Source: Magnetospirillum sp. ME-1 (lineage in GTDB: Bacteria > Pseudomonadota > Alphaproteobacteria > Rhodospirillales > Magnetospirillaceae). Taken from it: a DNA stretch of 64,000 bases. Shown here one piece after another: positions 1 through 8,452 of this stretch. The notes beneath the pieces are model-generated. The model had not been told where the DNA came from, searched no databases, and saw nothing but the letters and a program-made list of their open reading frames with translations. The stretch is taken from positions 1,116,907 to 1,180,906 of the forward strand of contig NZ_CP015848.1 of the NCBI RefSeq assembly GCF_002105535.1, written 5' to 3'. A program made the translations under genes and the position numbers. How positions within the stretch are numbered: position 1 is the stretch's first letter; the number at the start of each line of letters is the position of its first letter.

Positions 1-2
1 AG

Positions 3-263
3 GGTATCAACCGTCATCACGGGGTCTCGGCCATGCCCGGTTCGCTCAACCCCATCGATGTGGCACCACGCCTTGCCCATCTGCCCCAGACCCATCTGGT
101 GGGAGGCGATGACAAAGTGGTGCCGCCCCTCATCGCCGAGGGCTTCATTGCCCGTCTGGGGGAGGCGCGATGCGCCTCCATCATCCGAATTCCCAAGGCC
201 AGCCACGATGACGGCTGGGAAAGCGTTTGGCCTGTCCCCATTCCCTCCTGTCGGAACCCGTGA
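3..263 (+). CDS. alpha/beta hydrolase, C-terminal end (partial)
   Basis: The reading frame is open from the window edge to a TGA at 261-263, so the gene begins upstream. The visible part has the layout of an alpha/beta hydrolase C-terminus: a strand ending in GGDDKVVP, which fits the catalytic acid loop, and a later ASHDDGWE segment whose histidine fits the catalytic triad. The nucleophile elbow would lie upstream and cannot be checked. The stop is two bases before the next ATG, which suggests co-transcription with the IalB-type gene. Substrate unknown. Confidence 0.6.
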   Translation, partial: GINRHHGVSAMPGSLNPIDVAPRLAHLPQTHLVGGDDKVVPPLIAEGFIARLGEARCASIIRIPKASHDDGWESVWPVPIPSCRNP

Positions 264-265
264 CC

Positions 266-748
266 ATGCGCCGTGTCGTCCTGCCCTTATTGCTTGCTAT
301 GCTGCCCATGACCGTCCAGGCCGCCGAGGAGGGCAAAGCCTATGGCGACTGGCGGGTGGCTTGCGAGCCCCGCCCCGAGGCCAAGGGGCAGGCGTGTCAT
401 CTGTTCCAGAACCAGATGGTGCAGGGCGGCCAGCGCCTGCTGCTGGTCCGCATCGGCAAGCTGGGTCCAAAGGCCGAACCCATGATCGTCGCCGAGGTGC
501 CGCTGGGCCTCGACCTTACCCTGGGCGCGGCGGCCAAGATCGAGCCCGGACCCCAGGTCGATCTGCGCGCCCTGACCTGCACCCCTGAGGGCTGCCGCAT
601 GGCGGCGGGCTTGGACGATGCCGCGCTCAAGGCTATGAAGGACGCCAAGGGTATGGTGATCGGTATCGTCCCCTTTGGGCGGACAGACGTGTTGCAGATG
701 CCCGTGTCAGTCAATGGCCTCTCCGAGGGTCTGGGAGCGATCAAGTAA
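266..748 (+). CDS. IalB-family secreted protein
   Basis: A 160-residue protein with a clear signal peptide (MRRVVLPLLLAMLP, cleavage near AQA/AEE-like VQAAEE) followed by the GDWRVACEP segment typical of the invasion-associated locus B family, with paired cysteines. IalB-like proteins are periplasmic or outer-membrane associated in alphaproteobacteria, and their biochemical role is unknown. An in-frame start at 227 would put 13 residues before the signal peptide and overlap the upstream gene, so ATG 266 is preferred. The stop TAA abuts the next ATG. Confidence 0.75.
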   Translation: MRRVVLPLLLAMLPMTVQAAEEGKAYGDWRVACEPRPEAKGQACHLFQNQMVQGGQRLLLVRIGKLGPKAEPMIVAEVPLGLDLTLGAAAKIEPGPQVDLRALTCTPEGCRMAAGLDDAALKAMKDAKGMVIGIVPFGRTDVLQMPVSVNGLSEGLGAIK

Positions 749-2218
749 ATGGCTGTCACCTTCTCTTCCGCCGAGGCGCTGGCGCTGGGCCAGAAGATGC
801 ACCACCAGGGCGATCTAGGCGGGGCGGAGTGGATCTATACCCGGATCGTCCAATGCGAGCCCGACAACGCTGACGCCCATCACCTGCTGGGCGTCATCGC
901 CCTCCAGGTGGAGAAGTGGGACATCGCCGCCGAGAAGATCGAGACGGCCCTGTCACTGCGTGGTGACGACGCATCCTTTCTCAGCCATCACGGCGCGGCG
1001 CTCAACGGCCTTAAGCGTCACTCCGAGGCGGAAGCCCAGTGTCGCAAGGCCATCGCCATCGATCCCAGCTTCGGGGCGGTATGGATCAACCTGGGCAACG
1101 CGCTGCGCAATCAGGTGCGAGTCGAAGAGGCTTGCGACGCCTATGCCGAGGGACTGCGTCTCCTACCCGATCATGCGGAATGCCGCGCCAACTATGCCCT
1201 GATGCTGCGCGCCTCGGGGCGCTGGGCCGAGTGGCGGCGCGAGATCGCCAGGGCGGCGAAGGATAATCCGTCCAACGTCGATACCGTCCTGCTGCACGCC
1301 GAGAGCCTGCTGGAGAGCGGCGAGTACGACAAGGGCTGGAGCCTCTACGAGTGCCGCTACGATCTACCCCGCACCAAGGTGCTGAAACGGACTTTCGTCG
1401 ATGCCCCCCAATGGAGCGGCGAGGACATCCGGGGCAAGACTATCCTGATCCATGACGAGCAGGGCTTCGGCGATACGCTGGAATTCATCCGCTACCTGCC
1501 GCTGGTCAAGGCCAGGGGGGCACGGGTGATCTTCCAGGTGATCAAGGACTTGAAGGGCATTGCGTCACGGGTGCCGGGTTGGGACGTGCTGATCACCCGT
1601 GAGGAGCAGCCCTCCGAGCCCATCCATGTGCAATGCCCGCTGTTGTCGCTGCCCAGGGCGTTCAAGACCCGCCTCGACACCATCCCCGCGACTATTCCTT
1701 ATCTCACCCCCAGACGCGATCTGGTGGGGCGCTGGGGCAAGATCATCCGTCGCAAGGCGGGCACCACCAAGGCGGTTGGGTTGGTCTGGGGCGGGCGTCG
1801 TGACTTCCATGGTGACACCTGGCGCTCGCCTGGGCTGGCTCAGACCTTGCCACTGATGCAGGTGCCCAACGTCACGGTGTTCGGGCTCCAGAAAGGCGAT
1901 GCCCGTGCCGATCTGGATGGACTAACCCTGCCCGCCTCGTTCATCGACCTGGGACCCGAGATCAAGGATTTCGAGGACACCGCCGCCATCATGGCCAGCC
2001 TTGATCTGGTCATCAGTTCCTGCACCGCGCCCGCCCATCTGGCGGGAGGCCTCGGGGTGCCGCTGTGGATGATGCTGTCGGCAACCGCTGACTGGCGCTG
2101 GCTTCAGGGGCGCACAGACTCCCCCTGGTATCCCAACGCCCGACTGTTCCGTCAGCCGAGACTGGGGGATTGGGGGGCGGTGATGGATGCCGTTACGGAG
2201 GCTTTGATCGATAAGTAG
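749..2218 (+). CDS. TPR repeat protein with GT9-like glycosyltransferase domain
   Basis: A 489-residue cytoplasmic protein. Residues about 1-190 form TPR repeats (ADAHHLLGVIAL, AVWINLGNALR and similar). Residues about 225-485 resemble the C-terminal domain of TPR proteins related to ADP-heptose-type (GT9) glycosyltransferases: the EQGFGDTLEFIRYLP motif, then ISSCTAPAHLAGGLGVPLW, and an ending with WRWL and DSPWYP. Such proteins are common in magnetospirilla and probably act on cell-surface or flagellar glycans. Acceptor and donor cannot be told from sequence. The start codon directly follows the stop of the IalB-type gene, so the genes are probably co-transcribed. Confidence 0.75.
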   Translation: MAVTFSSAEALALGQKMHHQGDLGGAEWIYTRIVQCEPDNADAHHLLGVIALQVEKWDIAAEKIETALSLRGDDASFLSHHGAALNGLKRHSEAEAQCRKAIAIDPSFGAVWINLGNALRNQVRVEEACDAYAEGLRLLPDHAECRANYALMLRASGRWAEWRREIARAAKDNPSNVDTVLLHAESLLESGEYDKGWSLYECRYDLPRTKVLKRTFVDAPQWSGEDIRGKTILIHDEQGFGDTLEFIRYLPLVKARGARVIFQVIKDLKGIASRVPGWDVLITREEQPSEPIHVQCPLLSLPRAFKTRLDTIPATIPYLTPRRDLVGRWGKIIRRKAGTTKAVGLVWGGRRDFHGDTWRSPGLAQTLPLMQVPNVTVFGLQKGDARADLDGLTLPASFIDLGPEIKDFEDTAAIMASLDLVISSCTAPAHLAGGLGVPLWMMLSATADWRWLQGRTDSPWYPNARLFRQPRLGDWGAVMDAVTEALIDK

Positions 2219-2285
2219 GTATCGATAGTTCTGGCCGTCGTAGTGTTGGTCTGACCAGTGTCGTAGAGGCTCATCGAATAAGGAA

Positions 2286-2312
2286 ACGGCCCAGGTCAAA
2301 GACCTGAGCCGT
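2286..2312 (-). terminator. intrinsic terminator hairpin
   Basis: ACGGC and CAGGTC pair with GACCTG and GCCGT around an AAA centre, with one mismatch. Read on the minus strand the stem is followed by a T-rich tail (TTTCCTTATT), so it would end the small ribbon-helix-helix gene. It may also serve the convergent TPR gene. Confidence 0.55.
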
Positions 2313-2342
2313 GTGTCCGGTGAGGATTCGCCGTGTCTGCCA

Positions 2343-2519
2343 TCAGTGGGTCCAGATAAGCGACAGCCGGAAGAGTTGGAACGAGCGGTAGAGGATGTCC
2401 GACATCGGAACGCCATGCTGCGCAGCGAACGCCTTGTAGTCGGCGTGAAAGTTAGGCGGAACCTTGAAGTTGAGATCCTTCTTCTCATCGCTGCCGGCAT
2501 CCTTGAAAAACTGGTCCAT
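2343..2519 (-). CDS. small ribbon-helix-helix DNA-binding protein
   Basis: A 58-residue protein (MDQFFKDAGSDEKKDLNFKV...) with the order of a ribbon-helix-helix fold: a short strand DLNFKVP, a helix NFHADYKAFAAQHG, then a second helix PMSDILYRSFQLF. This resembles ParG/CopG/antitoxin-type regulators. A GGAG sits seven bases before the ATG, a TATAAT lies about 30 bases upstream, and a hairpin terminator follows. It forms a complete tiny transcription unit in low-GC DNA. No toxin or ParA partner is visible nearby, so it could be an orphan antitoxin, a plasmid or prophage regulator left behind, or an autoregulator. Confidence 0.7.
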   Translation of the reverse strand: MDQFFKDAGSDEKKDLNFKVPPNFHADYKAFAAQHGVPMSDILYRSFQLFRLSLIWTH

Positions 2520-2550
2520 AACAAGACTCCATCATTGAATGTGAGCATAT

Positions 2551-2579
2551 ATTATAACATATGATCGCTAAATATGTAC
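2551..2579 (-). promoter_or_regulatory. predicted promoter of the ribbon-helix-helix gene
   Basis: A perfect minus-strand TATAAT occupies 2551-2556, about 30 bases before the ATG at 2519. The -35 position, 17 bases further, reads GTACAT and is weak. The call rests on the -10 box and the AT-rich setting. Confidence 0.45.
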
Positions 2580-2845
2580 TATTAATTGGAAGTGGGGCTG
2601 CAAGCAATTTAAAAGTGAGTTTTTACTGATAGTGACTTTTTCGTATAATGCATTTTTACAGTGCCGAAAACTGGTGAAGTTGGTGTGAAGTTAGGGAGAC
2701 ATTGTTGCAGTTCGAGCGGTTGACTTTTTTCACTTTAGCTTGTGCAAGGTAAAATTCCGTCAGGCGCCAACGTGAGAATGTCGCTCACTTTTACCGCCCT
2801 CATCCTGGCTGGGCCAGGCGGTCGCTGGCGACGATTTCACCGCCC
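2580..2845. other. AT-rich intergenic stretch
   Basis: No gene is supported here. Composition is far more AT-rich than the rest of the window. On the plus strand TTTTAC (2621-2626), a 17-base spacer and TATAAT (2644-2649) look like a promoter, but no credible plus-strand gene follows. It probably belongs to the mobile-element scar bounded by the integrase remnant. Confidence 0.5.
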
Positions 2846-3259
2846 CTATGCCCGAGCAGCCCCCTCCGTCGAAACATCGCCCAGTGACGCTGCCAATGGC
2901 TTGGCCGAGGTTATTGTCGAAGCGCTATTGCGGCGATGGCCAACGGGCCTCATGGTGTCGTCGGGAATGTAGACGGCGGCGAGGATGGCGTGAGCGGAAG
3001 GCTGGTAATCGGATTCGACCGCAGCCCCACGCTTTCTGGGCGTGATTTCCAGCAGATAGCGCTGCATCAGGTCGGCCAGGGTCATGGTCTCGGCCGGTTT
3101 GGTGTCGGGAATGAATCCGCGCTGGTCGATCTCGCTTTCCAGTTCGCGAGCCCACCGTTCCGCGTCACACTTCTTGTCGAAGCTCTTGGCCTGGGGCTTG
3201 AGCCCTTTCCGTCGCACGGAAGCCTGCCAGCGACCACGGAGTTTTCGAATTGTAGCCAT
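2846..3259 (-). pseudogene. tyrosine recombinase (phage integrase) remnant
   Basis: The first 90 or so residues match the N-terminus of tyrosine integrases of the shufflon/Arm-domain type: MATIRKLRGRWQASVRRKG, SFDKKCDAERWARELESEID, then the start of the core-binding domain TLADLMQRYLLEITPRKRGA. Past about residue 90 the similarity stops and the frame runs through unrelated sequence. The whole catalytic domain with R-H-R-Y residues is missing, and an intact integrase would be about 330-380 residues. Two upstream in-frame ATGs (3274, 3265) are possible. MATIRK at 3259 is preferred because family members start this way and a GAGG lies upstream. Non-functional as a recombinase. Confidence 0.75.
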
Positions 3260-3453
3260 CGTCATAATCCTCATCGGTGATTTTCGATGAGTCTATTCTC
3301 GGACGCCGCGATGGTCGGGGCCAAGGGTAAGTCCAGTGGCTACGCCAGATTTGTGCCGCCAGTGATACTCCCGCCACTGGCAGATCAGTTTGAAGAGTGG
3401 GAAAGTCGCAGGTGGCCAGGAGTTCTTTGTTCGCTGCACGAATACTGGCGGGA

Positions 3454-3495
<42 letters not shown>

Positions 3496-3599
3496 GCGGG
3501 TCTCGGGTAGAACGAGAGGCGAGGTTTATAGCGCAGGCGCGCGATGGTGGGAAGGGGGAAGGTGCTGACGTGAGCAACGCCCTCGCAGCGGCCTCGGTC

Positions 3600-3624
3600 G
3601 TTGGTTCGAACCCTACCGGTTGCG
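3600..3624 (+). pseudogene. tRNA T-arm and 3' acceptor strand, detached
   Basis: On the plus strand GTTGG, loop TTCGAAC, CCTAC (one mismatch) and CGGTTGC form a tRNA T-arm followed by an acceptor 3' strand with a G discriminator. GGTTCGAAC fits the tRNA B-box. CGGTTGC is fully complementary, with one G-U pair, to GCAGCCG of the tRNA-Arg(CCG) 5' half that lies about 100 bases away on the opposite strand. No D-arm or anticodon arm precedes it. This suggests both pieces came from one tRNA gene broken by rearrangement. Confidence 0.55.
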
Positions 3625-3734
3625 CGGTGTGCCGGGAGTGTGGCGATTCGGGCAAGCTGCTTCGGCCAACTTCTCTCGAGCCCCTTAATATACGAAGGTG
3701 TGTGTGCGGTGGTTTTTGTGATATCGCCATGTGA

Positions 3735-3746
3735 ATATGCGCATAT
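3735..3746. repeat. 12-base perfect palindrome
   Basis: ATATGCGCATAT is a perfect palindrome 16 bases before the earliest start of the DUF3365 fragment. It could be an operator half-site pair. Nothing else supports a function. Confidence 0.3.
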
Positions 3747-3762
3747 GGCGTAGGATGTATGC

Positions 3763-4326
3763 GTGTTATATTGCATCTTGGGGCGCGGGGTGAATCTCCC
3801 CATCTTTTGTCTAGTGATCAGCTCAATTTCTGCGTATCGCGGCCTCTTGGTTGGGGCGGTGGCGTTGTGGAGCGTTGCCGTCGCCCTATCCTTTTGGATT
3901 GGCCGGCAGGCCGGATATCGGCAGGCCATTGATATGGCGATCAATGAGGCGCGGGTCAGTGCCAAGATCAGTATTGGCTTCAGAAGATGGGCCGCCTCCC
4001 ACGGTGGTGTCTATGTGCCCCCCCCAACGGAACGGACGCCGCCGAATAAATTTCTGCAGGTCCCCCTTCGTGATGTTGAAACGACGAATGGTCAGCGGCT
4101 GACCCTCATGAACCCTGCATACGTGATGCGGCAGTTGATGGAGCGGGGGTATGTGGCGCATGGACGGATTACGAGCCTCAAGCCTCTGAATCCGGCAAAC
4201 GCTCCCGATGCTTGGGAGGAGGTTGCCCTAAAGAGGCTGGCCACCGGTGCGCCTGAGGTGAAGGCGGTGGCACAACATTTTGTTTCATTCTGCCTGAAAT
4301 CAAGGGCTGAGATGCATGCCGTATGA
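3763..4326 (+). pseudogene. truncated DUF3365 (Tll0287-like) sensor protein
   Basis: 187 residues. A membrane segment at about 28-48 (GLLVGAVALWSVAVALSFWI) is followed by the start of a DUF3365 periplasmic sensor domain: FRRWAASHGGVYVPPPTERTPP, RLTLMNPAYVMRQL, ITSLKPLNPANAPDAWEE. In intact relatives this domain continues to a CxxCH haem motif and is joined to a kinase, cyclase or chemoreceptor output. Here the sequence ends soon after GAPEVKAV with an unrelated tail, so both the haem site and any output domain are missing. The GTG start is uncertain, with further candidates at 3790 and beyond. Probably a decayed sensor gene at the edge of the low-GC scar. Confidence 0.65.
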
Positions 4327-4401
4327 TGTAGAATATCTATAACTTAAGATATGGCGGGTTGGGGGTCGGCCGACGATTCCCCGGCAAACAGGGAGGGCCG
4401 C

Positions 4402-6498
4402 ATGTCACTATCCAATCTCCGCATCTCTATGCGCCTGTCGATCCTGACCGGAGTACTCTGTATCGCTCTCGTCACTACGATATTTCTCGGACGGAGCGGT
4501 ATGTCGAGTATCTTAAATAGCCTTCATACGGTTTACGAGGATCGGACGGTTTGCCTTGTCCAATTGGGAACTATGCAGCGGAACCTTTTCCGTATTCGGG
4601 TGCGCATTCTTAAGATGCTCGATATGAATGCGTATGACGCCACCATGGTGGCACAAATTGCCGATGCGGAAGAGGTTATAAACAAGGAGTGGAAGACCTA
4701 TCTCACAACAGAACTTGCGCCAGACGAGAAAATCATTGCTGACAAGATCAAGGCAGCACTTCCGGATTATCTCTCTGCAAAAAACCAGGTCATCGAACTC
4801 CTGAAGGCAAATGACCTCGACAAGGCGACATCCCTGGCAAATGGGCCTGTGCTACAGAAGTTCATGTACCTTGATGATCAGATTGTTGCCAATATCGAGC
4901 TGCAGGAGAGAATTGCCAAGGAGGAGTATGAAAGGGGCAAGGCGAATGCCAGTCAAAAGATCAACACCAGCTTGATACTTGGAGGCTTGGCTCTCGCCCT
5001 TGGTTCCGCCATCGCCTTTGTCATTGCGGGTTCAATCACCGGTCCAGTCAATGGCATCAAGGGCTGCATGGAGCAGTTGACCGCTGGCAATCTGTCTGCC
5101 GAGGTCCCTGGCGTTGAAAGAGGCGATGAACTGGGCCAGATGGCGAAAGCCGTTGGGGTGTTTAAGGAAGGGCTTCTCCGCGTAAAAGAAATGGAGGCCG
5201 AGCAGGAGGCGCAGAAAATCCGTGCCGAGGCGGAGCGCAAAGCCGCCATGCGCCAACTCGCCAATACGTTCGAGGGTAGCGTCGGCAAGGTGATTCAGAC
5301 GGTAACCTCCGCCGCCACCCAGCTACAGGCGTCCTCCACCCAGATGGCCAGCACCGCCGCCGAGACCAGCGCCCAGGCGACCACCGTAGCATCGGCCTCG
5401 CAGCAGGCCTCGGCCAACGTGGAAACCGTCGCCGCCGCCACCGAGGAACTGTCATCGTCGATCACCGAGATCGCCAAGCAGGTGGAGCGGTCGCAATCCG
5501 TGGCCAGCAGGGCCCAGGATGAGGCCACCAACACCAATGTGCAGATTCGGGCGTTGTCCGAGAATGCCAACAAGATCGGTGAGATCGTCAACCTGATCAA
5601 CGACATCGCCAGCCAGACAAACCTGCTGGCCCTGAATGCCACCATTGAGGCCGCCAGGGCCGGCGATGCCGGCAAGGGCTTCGCCGTGGTCGCCAACGAG
5701 GTGAAACACCTCGCCACCCAGACCGGCAAGGCCACCGAAGAGATCGCCTCTCAGATCAAGGCGGTGCAGGAGGGCACCAACAATGCCGTTCATGCCATCG
5801 ACGGCATCACCAAGGTCATCAGCGAGATGGGTGAGATTAGCGCCTCTGTCGCCTCGGCAGTTGAAGAGCAGGCCGCCGCTACCCAGGAGATCGCCCGTAA
5901 CGTGGAGCAGGCGGCGGCAGGTACCGCCGAAGTTTCTTCCAGTGTGGTGACCGTGGAGCAGGCGGCAAGGGATACAGGGGCGGCGGCAGAGCAGATTCAT
6001 TCGGCAGCCACCGACCTGTCCCAGCAGTCCGAATTCCTTCGCGCCGAGGTTGGGCGCTTCCTGGACCAAGTTCGCTCCGACCAGTCGGATGTGAAACTTC
6101 TGAACTGGGACAACGCCCTGAACATGGGGATTGGCACTATCGACAGGCATCACCGGGAGATGTTTGACGAGGTGAACCGTCTGTACGTCAAAATGTCCCA
6201 GGGTAACGGTGCCGAAGCGGGACAGGGCATGATCACCCTGATCGACACCGTGATGGAAAATCACTTCCGTGAGGAAGAGGAGGTGATGAGCCGGAACAGC
6301 TATCCCCACCTGGACGAGCACCGCCGCCATCATCGCGACTTCCTCGATCGCGCCAAGAGCCACAAGAGCGCGGTTCAGAGCGGCGACCCCACGGCGGCGG
6401 CCAAGATGTTCGAGTACGTTGCGACCTGGCTCACCAACCACATCCAGATGGAGGACGGCAAGCTGGCAAACTACCTCAGGGCCAAGAAGGTCGCTTAG
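4402..6498 (+). CDS. methyl-accepting chemotaxis protein with C-terminal hemerythrin domain
   Basis: 698 residues. Transmembrane segment 1 at about 12-29, a four-helix-bundle periplasmic domain to about 185, transmembrane segment 2 at about 188-210, HAMP to about 265, then the cytoplasmic signalling hairpin whose tip reads [31 protein letters not shown]. From residue about 564 a bacteriohemerythrin domain carries the di-iron ligand pattern: [25 protein letters not shown] and NHIQMED. The protein should couple oxygen or redox sensing at the di-iron site to CheA. GGGAGG six bases before ATG 4402 makes this start better than the in-frame one at 4351. The first 0.8 kb is clearly lower in GC than the signalling half, hinting at a swapped sensor domain. 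Confidence 0.93.
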   Translation: MSLSNLRISMRLSILTGVLCIALVTTIFLGRSGMSSILNSLHTVYEDRTVCLVQLGTMQRNLFRIRVRILKMLDMNAYDATMVAQIADAEEVINKEWKTYLTTELAPDEKIIADKIKAALPDYLSAKNQVIELLKANDLDKATSLANGPVLQKFMYLDDQIVANIELQERIAKEEYERGKANASQKINTSLILGGLALALGSAIAFVIAGSITGPVNGIKGCMEQLTAGNLSAEVPGVERGDELGQMAKAVGVFKEGLLRVKEMEAEQEAQKIRAEAERKAAMRQLANTFEGSVGKVIQTVTSAATQLQASSTQMASTAAETSAQATTVASASQQASANVETVAAATEELSSSITEIAKQVERSQSVASRAQDEATNTNVQIRALSENANKIGEIVNLINDIASQTNLLALNATIEAARAGDAGKGFAVVANEVKHLATQTGKATEEIASQIKAVQEGTNNAVHAIDGITKVISEMGEISASVASAVEEQAAATQEIARNVEQAAAGTAEVSSSVVTVEQAARDTGAAAEQIHSAATDLSQQSEFLRAEVGRFLDQVRSDQSDVKLLNWDNALNMGIGTIDRHHREMFDEVNRLYVKMSQGNGAEAGQGMITLIDTVMENHFREEEEVMSRNSYPHLDEHRRHHRDFLDRAKSHKSAVQSGDPTAAAKMFEYVATWLTNHIQMEDGKLANYLRAKKVA

Positions 6499-6504
6499 AC
6501 TTCT

Positions 6505-6537
6505 GGCGGCACGTCACTCATTTGAGGGCGTGCCGCC
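6505..6537. terminator. hairpin after the chemoreceptor gene
   Basis: GGCGGCACG and CGTGCCGCC form a 9-base perfect stem with a 15-base loop, seven bases after the chemoreceptor stop. There is no T-run, so it may be a Rho-assisted or RNA-stabilising hairpin. Confidence 0.45.
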
Positions 6538-6849
6538 GTGCTTCTGGCCGCCATCGGTGCGTCCAGCTCAGTGCCATCCGGTAGAGGTGATGCGGGCGGT
6601 CTCGACCGCAGCCCTGCTTGTCATCACTGCCCGCTTCGGGCATCAAAACAACACGGGACTCCCCCCATAACCGGAGGGAACTCCGGTCTCAGGTCGCCCC
6701 CCGTGCCGGCCGAACCCAGGCCGCCCCACCGCGATCCGCTTTAATCGGCGCAAGGGGGGGGGGCTGCCCGGTGGGCCATCGAGGCTCTTGCGGTCTGCCG
6801 GAGGCAGTGGGATGTTTTCGCCCGGGATAGGATCGGGAGGATGGGGGAA
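6538..6849. other. intergenic region without recognised gene
   Basis: About 310 bases. A short hairpin ACCGGAG/CTCCGGT lies near 6669-6686 and a G-run near 6753. No conserved coding frame, tRNA or riboswitch pattern is recognised. Confidence 0.4.
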
Positions 6850-7179
6850 ATGGCCATTGGAGAGGAGAGGGCGGCGGGTAAATTCGCCGGAATGATCCAC
6901 TCGTGGCCCATTGTGTTGTTGAGCGCGGCGGCAACGTTGGGCGCCGTCTGGATGACCTTCCTGATCAGCGGGGCATTGGTGTTTTCCGGCAAGCCGCAGC
7001 CGACTCCGTTCGCGGTCTGGCCCGGTCTGGCCCTGGTGCTGCTGCTCATCCCCATGTTTGTGTCGCTCATCCTGCGTCTTCTCGGGCGGGGGCGCAGGGC
7101 CGTGGTCGTTGTTCAGGCCGCGTTGCTGCTGGGCAACGGCCTGTTCTGGTTGGGCATTCTTTGGGAGTTCTCGTGGTGA
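6850..7179 (+). CDS. small integral membrane protein
   Basis: 109 residues with three hydrophobic helices: about 15-40 (IVLLSAAATLGAVWMTFLIS), about 52-74 (FAVWPGLALVLLLIPMFVSLIL) and about 82-107 (VVVVQAALLLGNGLFWLGIL). I do not recognise a family. GGGAGG directly abuts the upstream ATG at 6841 but sits nine bases from ATG 6850, so the latter is preferred. It overlaps the next gene by four bases (GTGA), implying translational coupling and a shared membrane role. Confidence 0.55.
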   Translation: MAIGEERAAGKFAGMIHSWPIVLLSAAATLGAVWMTFLISGALVFSGKPQPTPFAVWPGLALVLLLIPMFVSLILRLLGRGRRAVVVVQAALLLGNGLFWLGILWEFSW

Positions 7180-7451
7180 AGACCATAATGCGGTTGCTCG
7201 GCGTCGCCGCCGTGTTGTTCGGGCTGGGTTTGGCCGGGGCTGCGCTGATGACCGATGCCGGCGAGCTTCAGGTGCTGTTCGGCGTTTTCGCCTTGGGCGG
7301 AGTGTTGATCGCCCTTGTGGGGGGAGGGCTCTATCTTCTCGGCGCCCTTTTCGGTGGAAACAAGGCGAAGGCGGGCGGCCAGCGGCTTACGCCCGAACAG
7401 CAACAGCTTTTGGATGCCCGGGAATTCCAGGCGGCCCGCCGCGAGAAATAG
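7176..7451 (+). CDS. small membrane protein with polar tail
   Basis: 91 residues from GTG 7176, which overlaps the previous stop and has GGGAG eight bases upstream. Two hydrophobic helices (about 6-24 and 33-60) are followed by a charged cytoplasmic-looking tail (GGNKAKAGGQRLTPEQQQLLDAR as short pieces). An ATG at 7188 is an alternative start. No family recognised. Probably a two-gene unit with the preceding membrane gene. Confidence 0.5.
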   Translation: MKTIMRLLGVAAVLFGLGLAGAALMTDAGELQVLFGVFALGGVLIALVGGGLYLLGALFGGNKAKAGGQRLTPEQQQLLDAREFQAARREK

Positions 7452-7594
7452 CCCGGGCGCTGTTTCGCGCCACAACATTTGTGCATCGCAGCATTTCCGC
7501 ATGGCGGGGATGTGATCTTCGGGAACCACATGTACCGCGAAAGCGGGCAAAACGGTGGGGCGCGGCATGTCGCCGCCCGTGAAGGAGGCCCGAG

Positions 7595-7795
7595 ATGCCG
7601 AAATTTCTTGTGTCCATCGTCCGCGGCGTGGCCCGGCGCGAGGTGCTCGAGGTCAGCGCCGACAGTGCGGACGAGGCCCGCTGGATCGCGCTGTCCAGTT
7701 GTGACGCCTGGATGGATTTGGACAATGGCGCCGTCACCGTGGAGCCCGCCGGGGCGGACGCATCCAAGGTGGTGACGCTGAAGAGCGCCGCCTGA
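7595..7795 (+). CDS. small hypothetical protein
   Basis: 66 residues, soluble, starting MPKFLVSIVRGVARREVLEV. A strong GAAGGAGG lies eight bases before the ATG, which supports translation. The alternation of beta-prone and acidic stretches suggests a small alpha/beta fold. No function can be assigned. Confidence 0.5.
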   Translation: MPKFLVSIVRGVARREVLEVSADSADEARWIALSSCDAWMDLDNGAVTVEPAGADASKVVTLKSAA

Positions 7796-7814
7796 GCCTA
7801 AAGCCTGGGGGAAA

Positions 7815-8240
7815 TCAGAACAGGTAGTTCATCACGCTGCCGGGCTTGACCGAGCCGGGCGAGGTGATGCGGATGTTCTGCTCATAGGTGCCGACGCCGC
7901 GCAGGACGTCGTTGAGGAAGATCCTGGACGAGGTCGGATCGCTGCCGTCCTCGGAGGTGTCGGTGCCGTATTCGAAGATGCGCAGCGAGGTCTGGGGGGC
8001 GAAGCCGCCCTTGTCCTTACCCTGGCGGCGGCCGCCATCGGGATTGACGCCGTTTTCCTGCTGGAACCGGAGGATCGATTCCTCGTTCAGCCCCATGTGC
8101 TGGGCGTAATCGAGCCGCTCGACATCGGGCCGGGTGGACGAGGCCACATTGCGTCCGCCATGGCCGATACGGGCCGTCGCCGCCGCCACACTGGACGCCG
8201 CCGCCGATGCCGATCCAACCTGTTTGGTGCTCAACGCCAT
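7815..8240 (-). CDS. hypothetical protein
   Basis: 141 residues with a Ser/Ala-rich N-terminus and no membrane segment or signal peptide. The rest is polar (LDYAQHMGLNEESILRFQQENG, IFLNDVLRGVGTYEQNIRI). No family recognised. It is read towards the convergent small gene at 7595 and has its own upstream gap of about 200 bases. Confidence 0.5.
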   Translation of the reverse strand: MALSTKQVGSASAAASSVAAATARIGHGGRNVASSTRPDVERLDYAQHMGLNEESILRFQQENGVNPDGGRRQGKDKGGFAPQTSLRIFEYGTDTSEDGSDPTSSRIFLNDVLRGVGTYEQNIRITSPGSVKPGSVMNYLF

Positions 8241-8452
8241 GATGGGCCTGGATACACAAAGCCTAGATTAATCCAACGTTAAGCATACCCCGGTGGGGGC
8301 CCGAAGGGAAGTGCTAACATAACATCAGGCCGAGTCGCGCCCCCTCTTCGGGTGAATTGCCCATTGAAAATATCGGGGTAAGTGGGGCGGCCGGGGCGGA
8401 ATTCGCCAACAAGCGCCAAGGTTCATTGCTGTCCGAATACGACGGCTCTATT

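Noticed and set aside
2557-2845. A plus-strand gene after the TTTTAC-N17-TATAAT sequence, as toxin partner for the RHH gene.
   Set aside because: The open frames there are short, overlap the integrase remnant on the other strand and have no ribosome binding site or family match.
3763-6498. DUF3365 fragment and chemoreceptor as one receptor gene broken by a frameshift.
   Set aside because: The chemoreceptor has its own start, ribosome binding site, two membrane helices and periplasmic domain, so it is complete without the fragment.
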